Source of the DNA: Rhizobiales bacterium Ga0077524
GTDB lineage: Bacteria > Pseudomonadota > Alphaproteobacteria > Rhizobiales > Hyphomicrobiaceae
Length of the DNA stretch: 33,832 nucleotides
Direction of reading: 5' to 3'
Assembly: GCA_001464755.1 (NCBI GenBank)
Contig: LNDR01000383.1
Location: 1 to 33,832 of the forward strand
A program made the position numbers and the translations under genes. The notes below the pieces were generated by a model that was not told the origin of the DNA, ran no database searches, and was given only the letters and a program-made list of their open reading frames with translations. Of this stretch, positions 15,860 through 24,653 are shown piece after piece. The stretch's first letter is position 1; each line of letters opens with the position of its first letter.

Positions 15860-17200
15860 TCAGTTCGTCTGCACCTGGGTGCCGTCCTGCAGGGCAAGGA
15901 CGTGGCCGGCGAGATAGAGCGATCCACAAATCAGCACGCGGGCCGCGCCCTTCCGGAGCGTGCGGATGCGCTTCAGCGCTGCCTCGACGGAAGGTGCCGC
16001 CTCGGCCTGGAAGCCGAGATTGCGCGCCAGCTCGGCCAATCGAGCCGGGTCGGCCGGGGCCTCGTGCGCGTCAGGGACCGGCACCGTGATGATCTGCTCG
16101 GCGAGGCCTCGGAACGCGCCGAGGAAGCCCGCCGCATCCTTCTGGCCCATCATGCCGACGACGAGCCAGAGGGGGCGGGAGCTGCGCTCCTCCAGATCCG
16201 CAAGGGTCTCGGCGAGCGCAACGCCGGCTCCGGGGTTGTGGCCGCCATCGAGCCAAAGCTCGGTGTCGGGTCCGGCCAGGTCCGGAAGCGGCCCGCCGAC
16301 CAGCCACTGCATGCGCGCTGGCCAGCGCACCTCGGCGAGGCCTCGGGCGATGGCTGTCTCGTCGATGTGGAACGCTCGTGCCTCGAGTGCCGCGGCGATG
16401 GCAACGCCGGCATTGCCGATCTGGTGACGCCCGACCAGAGCCGGCAGCGGCAGGTCGAGCAGGCGGTCTTCGCGCTGGAAGACGAGGCGGCCGTTCTGGC
16501 GAAAGGCGTCGAACTCCTGGCCCATCCGAACGAGCGGCGCACCGACCTCGGCCGCCCGTGCCTCGATGACGGCGAGCACCTCGTCGGTTTGGCGCGCGAC
16601 CACGGCTGGAACTCCCGGTTTCAGGATGCCTGCCTTCTCGAAGGCGATGCTCTCGAGGGTGCCACCCAGGCGCTCGGCGTGGTCGATCGATACCGGCGTG
16701 ATCACGCAAACAGCGGGTTTGGCGACGACGTTGGTCGTGTCGAGCCGCCCGCCGAGGCCAACCTCGAGCAGCACTGCGTCGGCCGGCGTCTCGGCGAAGG
16801 CGAGCAGCGCCGCGGCCGTCGTGATCTCGAAGAAGGTGATCGGCGCGCCGTCATTCAGAAGCTCGAGGCGCTCGAGCAGGTCGCCAAGGGCATCATCGTC
16901 GATCGGCTTGGCGCCAGTCTGGCCAGCGATTTGGCCGGCGATCTGGATGCGCTCGTTGAAGCGCACCAGATGGGGCGAGGTGTAGACATGGACGCGACGC
17001 CCGGCCGCCTCGAGCATCGCCTTGAGGTAGGCCGTCACGGAGCCCTTGCCGTTCGTGCCAGCGATATGGATCACCGGGGGGAGACGCTGCTCGGGATGCT
17101 GGAGCGTCGCCAGGAGACGCTCGATGCGGCCGAGCGACAGATCGATCGACAAGGGATGCAGGCGCTTCAGACGCGTCAGAATGTCGTCGATGCGGGCCAT
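15860..17200 (-). CDS. folC: bifunctional folylpolyglutamate/dihydrofolate synthase
   Basis: A 446-residue Mur-ligase-type enzyme that adds glutamate to dihydropteroate and to folates, an essential step of folate metabolism. The ATG at 17200 gives the typical start MARIDDILTRLKRLHPLSID and has AAAGG nine bases upstream; the longer frame to 17266 is Arg-rich and unlikely. The ATP-binding loop is in HIAGTNGKGSVTAYL, followed by YTSPHLVRFNERI, the VGLGGRLDTTNV block and ITPVSIDHAERLGGTLESIA. The C-terminal domain has ELWLDGGHNPGAG and LVVGMMGQKDA. It follows accD on the same strand in the trpA-accD-folC order common in alphaproteobacteria. Confidence 0.96.
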   Translation of the reverse strand: MARIDDILTRLKRLHPLSIDLSLGRIERLLATLQHPEQRLPPVIHIAGTNGKGSVTAYLKAMLEAAGRRVHVYTSPHLVRFNERIQIAGQIAGQTGAKPIDDDALGDLLERLELLNDGAPITFFEITTAAALLAFAETPADAVLLEVGLGGRLDTTNVVAKPAVCVITPVSIDHAERLGGTLESIAFEKAGILKPGVPAVVARQTDEVLAVIEARAAEVGAPLVRMGQEFDAFRQNGRLVFQREDRLLDLPLPALVGRHQIGNAGVAIAAALEARAFHIDETAIARGLAEVRWPARMQWLVGGPLPDLAGPDTELWLDGGHNPGAGVALAETLADLEERSSRPLWLVVGMMGQKDAAGFLGAFRGLAEQIITVPVPDAHEAPADPARLAELARNLGFQAEAAPSVEAALKRIRTLRKGAARVLICGSLYLAGHVLALQDGTQVQTN

Positions 17201-17334
17201 TCGACCAGGCCTTTCGATTTCAACGCAAGTGATTGGCGAGGCCGGCCTGGCTCGGCGGCGGCGCAACGACCAAACGGGTATGGGACCAACGCACGGGGCT
17301 GGGGCTGGGGAGGCGGCTGCAGCGACCCGAGGCC

Positions 17335-18426
17335 TCAGGGCGAACCCTTGCCCCCCGGCGCGCTCTTCCCTTTTTCGGCCTCCGGCCGGGTCGTCATGCG
17401 GCCCTCTGGTTTTCTCGTCTCGAACCGCTCGTCGTCGGAGACTGGCTCGATCATGGCATTGCCCTCGCGGGCCAGTGCCTCCATGGCCTTGCCGTCGAGC
17501 GCGCTGCCGTTGAGATGTCCGTTGGCTTTCGGGCGGCCATTGGGGCGGCCCCGACTGCGCTTGCTTGTCGCCACGGCGTTGCCGGCCAGCACGGCTACGA
17601 TGCGCGACAGCGTCTCGCGCAGCTTGTGGCGATGGACGACCATATCGACCATGCCGTGGGCCAGCAGGTACTCGGCGCGCTGGAAGCCCTCGGGCAATTG
17701 CTCGCGGATGGTTTGCTCGATGACACGCGGGCCGGCAAAGCAGATCAGGGCGCCCGGCTCGGCGATGTGGATGTCGCCCAGCATCGCGTAGGACGCCGTG
17801 ACACCGCCCGTTGTCGGGTCGGTCAGCACGACGATATACGGCAGGCGGGCCGCCCTCAGACGGCGCACGCCGATGGTGGTGCGCGCCATTTGCATCAAGG
17901 ACAGCACGCCTTCCTGCATGCGGGCGCCACCCGATGCGGCGAACAGGATGAACGGGGTCTGCTTCTCCACCGCGCGGTCCATCGCAGTCGCCACGGCCTC
18001 ACCGGCGGCCATGCCGAGTGACCCGCCCATGAAGCGGAAATCCTGGGCCGCGGCCACGATGGCACGGCCGTCCAGCAGCCCCTCGCTGATCAGCACGGCA
18101 TCGGCAAGCTCCGTACGGGCCTTGGCCTCCTTGAGACGATCGGTGTAGCGCTTGCCGTCCCGGAACTTCAGCGGGTCGAGCGGCACCTCGGGCGCGGGCA
18201 CCACGGTGAACTCTCCGTTGTCGAAGAGTTGTTTCAGGCGTGCTCGCGCATCCACTCGATCGTGGTGGTTGCAGCAAGGGAAGACGAAGGCGTTCTGCTC
18301 GAGCGCCTTCTTGTCGGTCATTTGTCCGCAGCCGCCGCATTTCCGCCAGAAGTCGTCGGGCGGCTCCCGCCTCGTAGTGAGGAGGCTGCGGATCTTCGGA
18401 GGGACGACGTTGTTGATCCAGTTCAA
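17335..18426 (-). CDS. accD: acetyl-CoA carboxylase carboxyltransferase beta subunit
   Basis: A 363-residue subunit of the carboxyltransferase that makes malonyl-CoA for fatty acid synthesis, working with AccA. I place the start at the TTG at 18426: it yields the family N-terminus (M)[15 protein letters not shown], and AAGGAG lies nine bases upstream. The frame's earlier GTG at 18453 would put that ribosome site inside the gene. Crotonase-fold motifs are present, such as [24 protein letters not shown] and [18 protein letters not shown]. The N-terminal zinc ribbon is altered: C30 and C33 are present, but the third ligand position is F49 (F-P-C-C instead of C-P-x-C). A polar low-complexity tail of about 78 residues (286-363) extends beyond the usual end. 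Confidence 0.95.
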   Translation of the reverse strand: MNWINNVVPPKIRSLLTTRREPPDDFWRKCGGCGQMTDKKALEQNAFVFPCCNHHDRVDARARLKQLFDNGEFTVVPAPEVPLDPLKFRDGKRYTDRLKEAKARTELADAVLISEGLLDGRAIVAAAQDFRFMGGSLGMAAGEAVATAMDRAVEKQTPFILFAASGGARMQEGVLSLMQMARTTIGVRRLRAARLPYIVVLTDPTTGGVTASYAMLGDIHIAEPGALICFAGPRVIEQTIREQLPEGFQRAEYLLAHGMVDMVVHRHKLRETLSRIVAVLAGNAVATSKRSRGRPNGRPKANGHLNGSALDGKAMEALAREGNAMIEPVSDDERFETRKPEGRMTTRPEAEKGKSAPGGKGSP

Positions 18427-18529
18427 CTCTCTAGGCTCCTTGAACCCAGGCACTGGCGCCGGTCGCCCGGTTTGCGCGTCGCTGCGCTTTGCGACGCATT
18501 TGCGACGGCCTTTGGCGTATGGCGCGCTG

Positions 18530-19357
18530 TCAAGTCACACGCAAGGCCTGGCTGAGACTTTTCACCAATTCTAACACGTCGGAGACGGTCCCGGGCCCCG
18601 CTGCGTCGCCGGGACCCAGCGACTCCTTCAACTTGGTTACCAACGCGGAGCCCACAACCACTCCGTCGGCGCCGCGGGCGATCTCTCGAACCTGCTCCGG
18701 TGTCCTCACCCCGAACCCGACGGCGACAGGGAGCGAGGTGTGGCGCTTGATGCGTGCGACCTGAGCGTGCACATCCGTGGCAATGGGAGCCGCAGCCCCG
18801 GTGATGCCGGTGATCGACACGTAGTAGATGAAACCCGAGGCATTGGCGACGACCTGAGGCAATCGCTTCGCGTCCGTCGTCGGCGTTGCCAGCCGGATGA
18901 AGGCGATGCCCCGGTCGCGGGCCGGCAGACAAACCTCGTCATCGGCCTCCGGGGGCACATCGACCACGATCAGCCCATCGACGCCCGCCTCGCGAGCATC
19001 GTCGAGGAAGGTGTCGGTCGGATAGACGTAGATCGGGTTATAGTAGCCCATCAGAACGACAGGCGTCGTCTTGTCGCCCTGACGGAAGCGGCGGACCAGG
19101 GCTAGCGTCTTCCTCAGGGTCATGCCGGCGGCCAGCGCACGCTGCGATGCGGCCTGGATGGCGGGGCCGTCAGCCATGGGATCGGAAAACGGCATACCGA
19201 GCTCGATGATGTCGGCGCCGGCGGCAGGCAGGCCTTCGAGAATGCGCGCGGACGTCTCGAGATCGGGGTCGCCAGCGGTCAGGAACGTGACCAGACCGGC
19301 GCGGCCCTCCTGGCGAAGAGCGGCAAAACGCGCGTCGATGCGACTTCCGGCTGTCAT
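18530..19357 (-). CDS. trpA: tryptophan synthase alpha subunit
   Basis: A 275-residue TIM-barrel enzyme that cleaves indole-3-glycerol phosphate to indole and passes it to TrpB. Starting at the ATG at 19357 gives the usual [20 protein letters not shown]; the open frame upstream of it is not family-like. Catalytic residues are E52 in [11 protein letters not shown] and D63 in the same loop (E49 and D60 in E. coli). The phosphate-binding loops [11 protein letters not shown] and VVGSALV are present. It heads the minus-strand trpA-accD-folC run. trpB and trpF, often directly upstream of trpA in this group, are absent: the next gene upstream is a divergent alkaline phosphatase. Confidence 0.96.
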   Translation of the reverse strand: MTAGSRIDARFAALRQEGRAGLVTFLTAGDPDLETSARILEGLPAAGADIIELGMPFSDPMADGPAIQAASQRALAAGMTLRKTLALVRRFRQGDKTTPVVLMGYYNPIYVYPTDTFLDDAREAGVDGLIVVDVPPEADDEVCLPARDRGIAFIRLATPTTDAKRLPQVVANASGFIYYVSITGITGAAAPIATDVHAQVARIKRHTSLPVAVGFGVRTPEQVREIARGADGVVVGSALVTKLKESLGPGDAAGPGTVSDVLELVKSLSQALRVT

Positions 19358-19494
19358 ATCTGCCCGACTATCCTTGCTCCCTCGTCCATCCGTGCGGACG
19401 CCCGGTGGTCCTAGGCCGGCAGGTGCGCGACGGTCAAGCGTGCCAACGGTCCCCCATTGCCACAGGCAGCCATGCCAACACCCAAGAGGCCCGC

Positions 19495-21201
19495 ATGTTG
19501 AAACATCTCCTTGTGGTGTTGCCATGGTTGCTTGCAGCGGGCGGTCCGGTGCTCGCGCAGACGATTTATCCCCTCGATCGGGCTGAGATCCTGTTGGGCT
19601 CCCGGTTCGACTTCAAGGTCGAACTTCCGGGGGCGCCCGCCATCGACGACGTGAGCGTCACCATCAACGGCCGGCCGGCGCCCGAGGTGCTGGGTGCCCC
19701 GCTCGATTTCGTGCGCAACGAGGATGGCCAGGACCATTCCGCATATTGGGTCCGCGATGCGGCGCTTGCCACCCCCGGGCGCTATACCGTGGAAGCACGG
19801 CATGGCAACGCCAATACAATCGTGCACTGGGAGGTGTTCGGCACGCCGGCCGCGACCGCGCGGAACGTCATCCTGCTGATCGGCGATGGCATGGCGAACG
19901 CCCACCGTGTCGCGGCGCGCATGCTGGCCAAAGGCGTCAGCGAGGGCCGCTACGGGGGTGAACTCGCCATGGACGACATGCCGCACATGGCGCTCGTCTC
20001 GACGGCGGGCACGGATTCCATCATCACCGACAGCGCGAACTCGGCCTCGGCCTTCACGACCGGGCACAAGTCGTGCGTCAACGCCTTGGGCGTCTACTGC
20101 GCGCGCAACAAGGACGACGAGGCGCATCCAAAGGTCGAGACCATCTCCAGCCTGGCCCGCCGGCTCTCCGGCAAGGCGATCGGCATCGTGACGAACACCG
20201 AGGTGCAGGACGCGACGCCGGCCGCCATGGTCGCCCGCACCCGCCGACGCGCCAACTACGACCGTATTACTCAAATGCTGCTCGAGGTCGCGCCCGAAGT
20301 CATCCTCGGCGGCGGTAGTGCGGGCTTCTTGCCGGCACCAGAGGGCCGGCGGCGCGACAATGCCAACTACCTGGTGAAATTCGAGACGGCAGGCTACCGC
20401 CTCGCAGCGACCAGTCGCGACATGGGCCTCATCGCGAGTGACCCGGCAACCACAAAGCTGCTCGGCCTCTTTCACACGCGCAACATGGACGGCGCGCTCG
20501 ACCGCCTCATCTTGAAGAAGGGCACCACCGCCACCTTCCCCGACCAGCCGGATCTCGTTGATCAGTTGCAGGCGGCGCTGTCGGTGCTCTCGCGCAGCGA
20601 CAATGGGTTCGTGCTGATGGTCGAATCCGGCATGATCGACAAATATGCGCACGCCCTCGATTGGGAGCGGTCGGTCTACGATACCATCATGCTCGATAAC
20701 GCGGTCGCAGCGGCGAAGACCTGGGCGGGTGATCGAAACGATACGCTCATCATCGTGGTCGCGGACCACGCCCATCCTGTCTCGATCGTCGGCACCTACG
20801 ACGACGCGCGTCCCGGCACCACGCTGCGCGACAAGCTCGCCATCTATCAAGCGGCGGGCTTCCCGAACTATCCGCCAGCTGGTGAGACTGGCTATCCGGC
20901 GAGCATCGATGTGTCGCGACGTCTGGCATTCACGTTCTCCGCCTACCCGGACCATTGCGACGCGGGGCGACCGTTCCTGGCCAATCCGAACAAGCCGGGT
21001 GACGAGGCGGTGTGCGCGCTACCAGGTGCGGCGCGGCGTGTCGGCAACTTGCCGCTGCGGGCAACGAGCGGGGTGCACAGCGGGGAGGACGTGATCCTTA
21101 CTGCCATGGGGCCTGGCGCCGAGCTGTTCCGGGGACGTATTGACAATACCCGGGTCTTCCGTGTGATGGCGACGGCGCTGGGCTTGGGCAAAGGCAACTG
21201 A
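19495..21201 (+). CDS. alkaline phosphatase, exported
   Basis: A 568-residue PhoA-superfamily phosphomonoesterase. The ATG at 19495 has AAGAGG upstream and begins a Sec signal peptide ([22 protein letters not shown], cut near residue 21). An N-terminal beta-rich segment (about 30-115) precedes the catalytic domain. That domain has ILLIGDGM with metal ligand D131, the nucleophile S180 in [47 protein letters not shown], and a C-terminal GVHSGEDV with the last zinc histidine. It should release phosphate from organic phosphoesters in the periplasm. It is divergent from trpA with 137 bp between. No convincing PhoB box was found there, so phosphate control is not shown. Confidence 0.93.
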   Translation: MLKHLLVVLPWLLAAGGPVLAQTIYPLDRAEILLGSRFDFKVELPGAPAIDDVSVTINGRPAPEVLGAPLDFVRNEDGQDHSAYWVRDAALATPGRYTVEARHGNANTIVHWEVFGTPAATARNVILLIGDGMANAHRVAARMLAKGVSEGRYGGELAMDDMPHMALVSTAGTDSIITDSANSASAFTTGHKSCVNALGVYCARNKDDEAHPKVETISSLARRLSGKAIGIVTNTEVQDATPAAMVARTRRRANYDRITQMLLEVAPEVILGGGSAGFLPAPEGRRRDNANYLVKFETAGYRLAATSRDMGLIASDPATTKLLGLFHTRNMDGALDRLILKKGTTATFPDQPDLVDQLQAALSVLSRSDNGFVLMVESGMIDKYAHALDWERSVYDTIMLDNAVAAAKTWAGDRNDTLIIVVADHAHPVSIVGTYDDARPGTTLRDKLAIYQAAGFPNYPPAGETGYPASIDVSRRLAFTFSAYPDHCDAGRPFLANPNKPGDEAVCALPGAARRVGNLPLRATSGVHSGEDVILTAMGPGAELFRGRIDNTRVFRVMATALGLGKGN

Positions 21202-21229
21202 GCCGGCGGCGGAGGCATAGCTCATGCCA

Positions 21230-21258
21230 TTGTTCGGTCGCGATGGGCGATGTAATGT
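21230..21258 (+). promoter_or_regulatory. candidate promoter of zinc-type operon
   Basis: TTGTTC at 21230-21235 and TAATGT at 21253-21258 are separated by 17 bp, a plausible sigma-70-like -35/-10 pair. The -10 box lies inside the dyad at 21249-21272, which is where a repressor site would be expected. Found by eye only. Confidence 0.35.
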
Positions 21259-21272
21259 TATGTTGTTACATC
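21249..21272. promoter_or_regulatory. candidate Zur-like operator
   Basis: A 24-bp AT-rich dyad with perfect 7-bp arms, GATGTAA and TTACATC, around a 10-base centre, lying 23 bp before the DUF2796 start codon in otherwise GC-rich DNA. Its left part contains GTAATGTTAT, which looks like a classical Zur half-site; the right half matches that consensus less well. The downstream operon encodes a histidine-rich ZrgA-like protein, and related systems are repressed by Zur when zinc is plentiful. The operator role is inferred. Confidence 0.45.
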
Positions 21273-21295
21273 CAGCCCCATAGGAGACCTCCCGC

Positions 21296-21937
21296 ATGAT
21301 GCGACGTGCTCTCATCTCGCTCGTTCTCGTCGGGCTCGCAGCTCCGGCGTTCGCCCAGGAAGCCCGCCGTCAACTCGATGCGCACGCGCATGGCGAGGGC
21401 CGACTGTCTATCGCCATCGACGGAGCGCGCATCGAGATGGAACTCGAGGCCCCGGCGTATGATCTCGTCGGCTTCGAGCATGCACCCAGCAACGCCAAGC
21501 AGCGCACGGCGATCGCGGACGCCAAGAAGCGGCTGGCCAAGCTCGCGGATCTACTGGTGCTCCCGAAGGAGGCCGGCTGCAAACTGGCTTCCGCGAAGGT
21601 CGAAGTGATCGGGGCAGCCGCCGGCTCGGGCAAGGGGCACAAGCACAGTCATTCCCACGGCCACAGCCATGATCATGGCCACAAGCACGGCGATGCCAAG
21701 AAGACCAACGACAAGGAACCGGCCAAGGCCGAGGCGGATCATGCCCATTCCGAGTTCAAGGCCGTCTACGCGCTCGATTGTGCGGCGCCTGCCAAGCTCG
21801 CATCGATCACCTTCGATTATTTCAAGCACTTCAAGGGCGCCGAGAAGCTGACCGTCACCGTGATCGGGCCCAAGGGGCAGTCGAGCTTCGCCGTCACGCG
21901 GGCCAAGCCCGTGCTCGATCTCGCCGGGCTGTCGTGA
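21296..21937 (+). CDS. DUF2796/ZrgA-like zinc-binding protein
   Basis: A 213-residue periplasmic protein with a Sec signal (MMRRALISLVLVGLAAPAFA, cut after residue 20) and AGGAGA upstream of its ATG. The start of the mature form, RQLDAHAHGEGRLSIAIDG, is typical of DUF2796, the family of ZrgA from the Vibrio cholerae ZrgABCDE zinc uptake system. An inserted loop at 115-131 has nine histidines in strict alternation (H-x repeated), a strong zinc-binding signature, followed by a Lys/Glu-rich linker. The C-terminal part (EFKAVYALDCAAPAKL, then a beta-rich end) is also family-like. It is the first gene of an operon with an ABC ATPase, a permease and a DUF3299 protein, and probably hands zinc to or works with that transporter. 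Confidence 0.85.
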   Translation: MMRRALISLVLVGLAAPAFAQEARRQLDAHAHGEGRLSIAIDGARIEMELEAPAYDLVGFEHAPSNAKQRTAIADAKKRLAKLADLLVLPKEAGCKLASAKVEVIGAAAGSGKGHKHSHSHGHSHDHGHKHGDAKKTNDKEPAKAEADHAHSEFKAVYALDCAAPAKLASITFDYFKHFKGAEKLTVTVIGPKGQSSFAVTRAKPVLDLAGLS

Positions 21938-21940
21938 CGC

Positions 21941-22681
21941 ATGGCCGACCGCCCCGGCACAACCCGCCTGCTCGAGGTCGAGGCCGTTCGGTATCGCTGG
22001 CCGGGTGAGGCGGGGTTTGCGCTCGAGGTGCCGCGGCTGTCGCTGGATCGTGGCGAGCGGCTCCTCTTGATCGGCCCCTCGGGGAGCGGCAAGTCGACGC
22101 TACTGGCCCTGGTTGCGGGCATCGTTGCGCCGCTCGAGGGCCAGATCCGGGTGCTGGGCGAGGACATAGCGCGTCTCGGTGCGTCGGCTCGCGATCGGTT
22201 CCGGGCCGAGCACATGGGCGTCGTCTTCCAGATGTTCAATCTGCTGCCGTACGGCTCGGCGGTCGACAACGTGCTGCTTCCGCTGAGCTTTGCGCCCAAG
22301 CGGCGCGCCCGGGTGGGATCGCATTTGGCCCAGGAGACCGAGGCGCGGCGCTTGCTGGCGCGGCTCGGGCTCGATGCATCGGCGATCGGTCGCCGCCGGG
22401 CCGCCGATCTCAGTGTCGGTCAGCAGCAGCGGGTGGCGGCCGCTCGCGCGATGATTGGCCGTCCAGAGCTGATGATCGCCGACGAGCCGACCTCGGCACT
22501 CGACACGGAGACGCGCGACCAGTTCCTGGATCTCGTCTCAGGCGAGCTTGCCGAAAGCGACGCTGGTCTGCTCATGGTCAGTCACGACGCGGCGCTGGCG
22601 CCCCGGTTCGACCGGGTGGTGCGCCTCGCCGATATCCTGCGCGATGGGCGCAGTGTGCCGGTGCCGGTGGCGGTCCCATGA
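21941..22681 (+). CDS. ABC transporter ATPase (LolD/MacB-like)
   Basis: A 246-residue cytoplasmic ABC ATPase. Walker A is GPSGSGKST (45-53). A Q-loop follows in VVFQMFNLLPYGSAVDN, the signature is LSVGQQQRVA, Walker B is LMIADEPTSALD, and the switch histidine is in MVSHD. The sequence is closest in style to LolD/MacB/FtsE-type ATPases that pair with FtsX-fold permeases, which is what the next gene encodes. It starts 3 bp after the stop of the DUF2796 gene and overlaps the permease gene by 4 bp (ATGA), so the operon is tightly coupled. The linked DUF2796 and DUF3299 genes suggest a role in zinc handling rather than lipoprotein sorting. Confidence 0.9.
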   Translation: MADRPGTTRLLEVEAVRYRWPGEAGFALEVPRLSLDRGERLLLIGPSGSGKSTLLALVAGIVAPLEGQIRVLGEDIARLGASARDRFRAEHMGVVFQMFNLLPYGSAVDNVLLPLSFAPKRRARVGSHLAQETEARRLLARLGLDASAIGRRRAADLSVGQQQRVAAARAMIGRPELMIADEPTSALDTETRDQFLDLVSGELAESDAGLLMVSHDAALAPRFDRVVRLADILRDGRSVPVPVAVP

Positions 22682-23937
22682 TTGTCCTGCGGTTGGCACT
22701 CAAGTCGCTCGCGAACCGCTGGCTGACCGCGCTGCTGACCGTGGCTGCGATCGCGGTCAGCATCATGCTGCTGCTTGGCGTCGAGAAAGTGCGGGTCGGT
22801 GCACGCCAGAGCTTCGCCGATACGATCTCGGGCACCGATCTCATCGTCGGCGCCCGCACGGGCAGCCTGCAACTGCTGCTTTACTCGATCTTCCGTATCG
22901 GCAACGCCACCAACAACATCACCTGGGCGAGCTACGACGAGATCAGGCAGCAACCGGAAGTCGCGTGGGCTGTGCCGTTGTCGCTCGGCGACAGCCACCG
23001 CGGGTTCCGCGTGCTCGGCACGACGACCGAGTATTTCACTCGCTACCGCTACCGGCGCACCCATGCCCTCGAGCTGGTCGCCGGCAAACCCTTCGACGAT
23101 CTTTTCGACGCCGTCGTCGGGGCGGAGGTCGCAGCCTCGCTCGGCTACAAGGTCGGCGACCGGATCGTCATCGCTCATGGGCTCGGCTCGGTCTCGTTCG
23201 TCGAGCACGACGACAAGCCATTCCGCGTGTCGGGCATCCTGGCTCGGACCGGCACGCCGGTCGACCGGACCGTGCACGTCAGTCTCGAGGCGATCGAGGC
23301 GATCCATGTCGACTGGCAGGGCGGTGGCCGGGTGCCCGGTCAGGCCATCTCCGCGGACGAGGTTCGCAAGATGGAGCTCAAGCCGAAGGCCGTCACGGCG
23401 GCGCTGATCGGGCTCAAGTCGAGGATCGCGACCTTTCGGCTGCAGCGGGCAATCAACGACTACCCGCGCGAGGCGCTGGTCGCGATCATTCCAGGCGCTG
23501 CGCTGCAGGAACTCTGGGGGCTGGTCGGAATCGCCGAGACGGCCCTCGCAGCGGTGTCATGGATGGTCGTCGCCACCGCACTCCTTGGGCTCGCGACCAT
23601 GATTCTGACGACCCTCAACGATCGCTGGCGGGAGATGGCGATCCTGCGGTCGGTGGGCGCCAGGCCCGCCACGGTGCTCGGCCTCCTCTCGGCCGAGGCG
23701 GGCCTCCTGACCCTCGCGGGGGTGCTCCTGGGGACCGCCCTCACCTATGTCGGCCTCGTTGTCGCGCGTCCGCTCATCGACCGGCTTTACGGCTTGCATC
23801 TCGCCATCGATCCGCCGACATGGGGTGAGATCGGGACGCTGGCCGCAATCGTCCTGGCAGGTGTGATCGCGGGTTTGGTCCCGGCTTTCCGGGCCTACCG
23901 GCTTTCGCTGGCGGACGGGATGACGGTCAGGACGTAA
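22678..23937 (+). CDS. ABC transporter permease, FtsX-like
   Basis: A 419-residue inner-membrane protein with one N-terminal transmembrane helix (about residues 15-35, LANRWLTALLTVAAIAVSIMLLLG), a large periplasmic region of about 250 residues, and three C-terminal helices, the MacB_PCD plus FtsX arrangement. The DRWREMAILRSVGA motif between the helices is the coupling segment of FtsX-type permeases. Such proteins usually transmit ATPase motion to periplasmic partners rather than form an import channel. The partners here would be the DUF2796 and DUF3299 proteins of the same operon. The start overlaps the ATPase stop codon. Confidence 0.9.
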   Translation: MIVLRLALKSLANRWLTALLTVAAIAVSIMLLLGVEKVRVGARQSFADTISGTDLIVGARTGSLQLLLYSIFRIGNATNNITWASYDEIRQQPEVAWAVPLSLGDSHRGFRVLGTTTEYFTRYRYRRTHALELVAGKPFDDLFDAVVGAEVAASLGYKVGDRIVIAHGLGSVSFVEHDDKPFRVSGILARTGTPVDRTVHVSLEAIEAIHVDWQGGGRVPGQAISADEVRKMELKPKAVTAALIGLKSRIATFRLQRAINDYPREALVAIIPGAALQELWGLVGIAETALAAVSWMVVATALLGLATMILTTLNDRWREMAILRSVGARPATVLGLLSAEAGLLTLAGVLLGTALTYVGLVVARPLIDRLYGLHLAIDPPTWGEIGTLAAIVLAGVIAGLVPAFRAYRLSLADGMTVRT

Positions 23938-23948
23938 GGGAGGCACGC

Positions 23949-24515
23949 ATGGGCACTCTACGGAGCCGCTGCTGGACGGTGGCTGTGGCGGTGGTCGCTG
24001 TAGCCCTTGCGCTTCCGGTGGCTGCCCAGGACTCGCCACAGGCTTTGAAATGGGCGGATTTGATCCCGCCTGTCACAGCGCCGGTTGCCCCGAGGTCGTT
24101 TCTCGCCAACCGGCCGAAGGACGGCGGCAACCCGAATCACGACCCGCAGGTAACCGAAGGCCGCTGGCTGTCGCCGGGTGCATTGTCTCAACCGGGAGCC
24201 GGCCAGCCACCCGCCGTCGTCGAGGCGCTCGACGGCAAGCGCGTCAAGATCGGGGGATATGTCGTCCCGCTCGATTTCGATGCGACCAAGGTCAAGGAAT
24301 TCCTGCTGGTGCCGTTCGTCGGCGCCTGCATCCACGTGCCGCCGCCGCCGGCCAACCAGCTCGTCTATGTGAGGAGCGAGGCGGGCTTCGAGGTGAAAGG
24401 GTCGTTCGACCCGGTCTGGGTCACCGGGAAAATGCAAACCAAAATCGCATTCACCGGACTGGCCGAGGCCGGCTACTCGCTCGAGGCGGAGAAAGTAGAG
24501 ACGCGCGCCGAATAG
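23949..24515 (+). CDS. DUF3299 periplasmic protein
   Basis: A 188-residue exported protein with a Sec signal (cut near residue 26, VAAQ). The family core is visible: ALDGKRVKIGGYVVPLDFD and FLLVPFVGACIHVPPPPANQ, with the conserved Cys-Ile-His and proline run, then LVYV and a closing strand. DUF3299 proteins are found in ZrgABCDE-type operons; their function is not established, though the Cys/His pair could bind metal. Eleven bases separate it from the permease stop, with GGGAGG just upstream. It is the last gene of the four-gene operon; a 138-bp gap follows. Confidence 0.86.
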   Translation: MGTLRSRCWTVAVAVVAVALALPVAAQDSPQALKWADLIPPVTAPVAPRSFLANRPKDGGNPNHDPQVTEGRWLSPGALSQPGAGQPPAVVEALDGKRVKIGGYVVPLDFDATKVKEFLLVPFVGACIHVPPPPANQLVYVRSEAGFEVKGSFDPVWVTGKMQTKIAFTGLAEAGYSLEAEKVETRAE

Positions 24516-24653
24516 GCGGAAAGGGTGTGACGAGCCCGCCGAGGTCACGTCAGTGTGAAATCTCGGCGCTTGGCGGCAGATGGCGGTTCATGGCACCACG
24601 CGTCAGTCTCTCCGTGGGCGGTGGGATCGTTTCAGTGATCAAAGGTGACCTTC

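Noticed and set aside
15902-17791. Long plus-strand open frame of 629 codons opposite folC and accD
   Set aside because: It mirrors two clear genes, and its composition is the Arg/Gly/Ala-rich type expected from antisense frames in GC-rich DNA.
19351-19372. CTGTCATATCTG resembling a PhoB box upstream of the alkaline phosphatase
   Set aside because: The second repeat is two bases too close and does not match (CTGCCC), and it overlaps the trpA start codon. Too weak to call.
19411-20955. Long minus-strand open frame of 514 codons opposite the alkaline phosphatase gene
   Set aside because: Antisense shadow; no recognisable domain, and the sense frame has all catalytic motifs.
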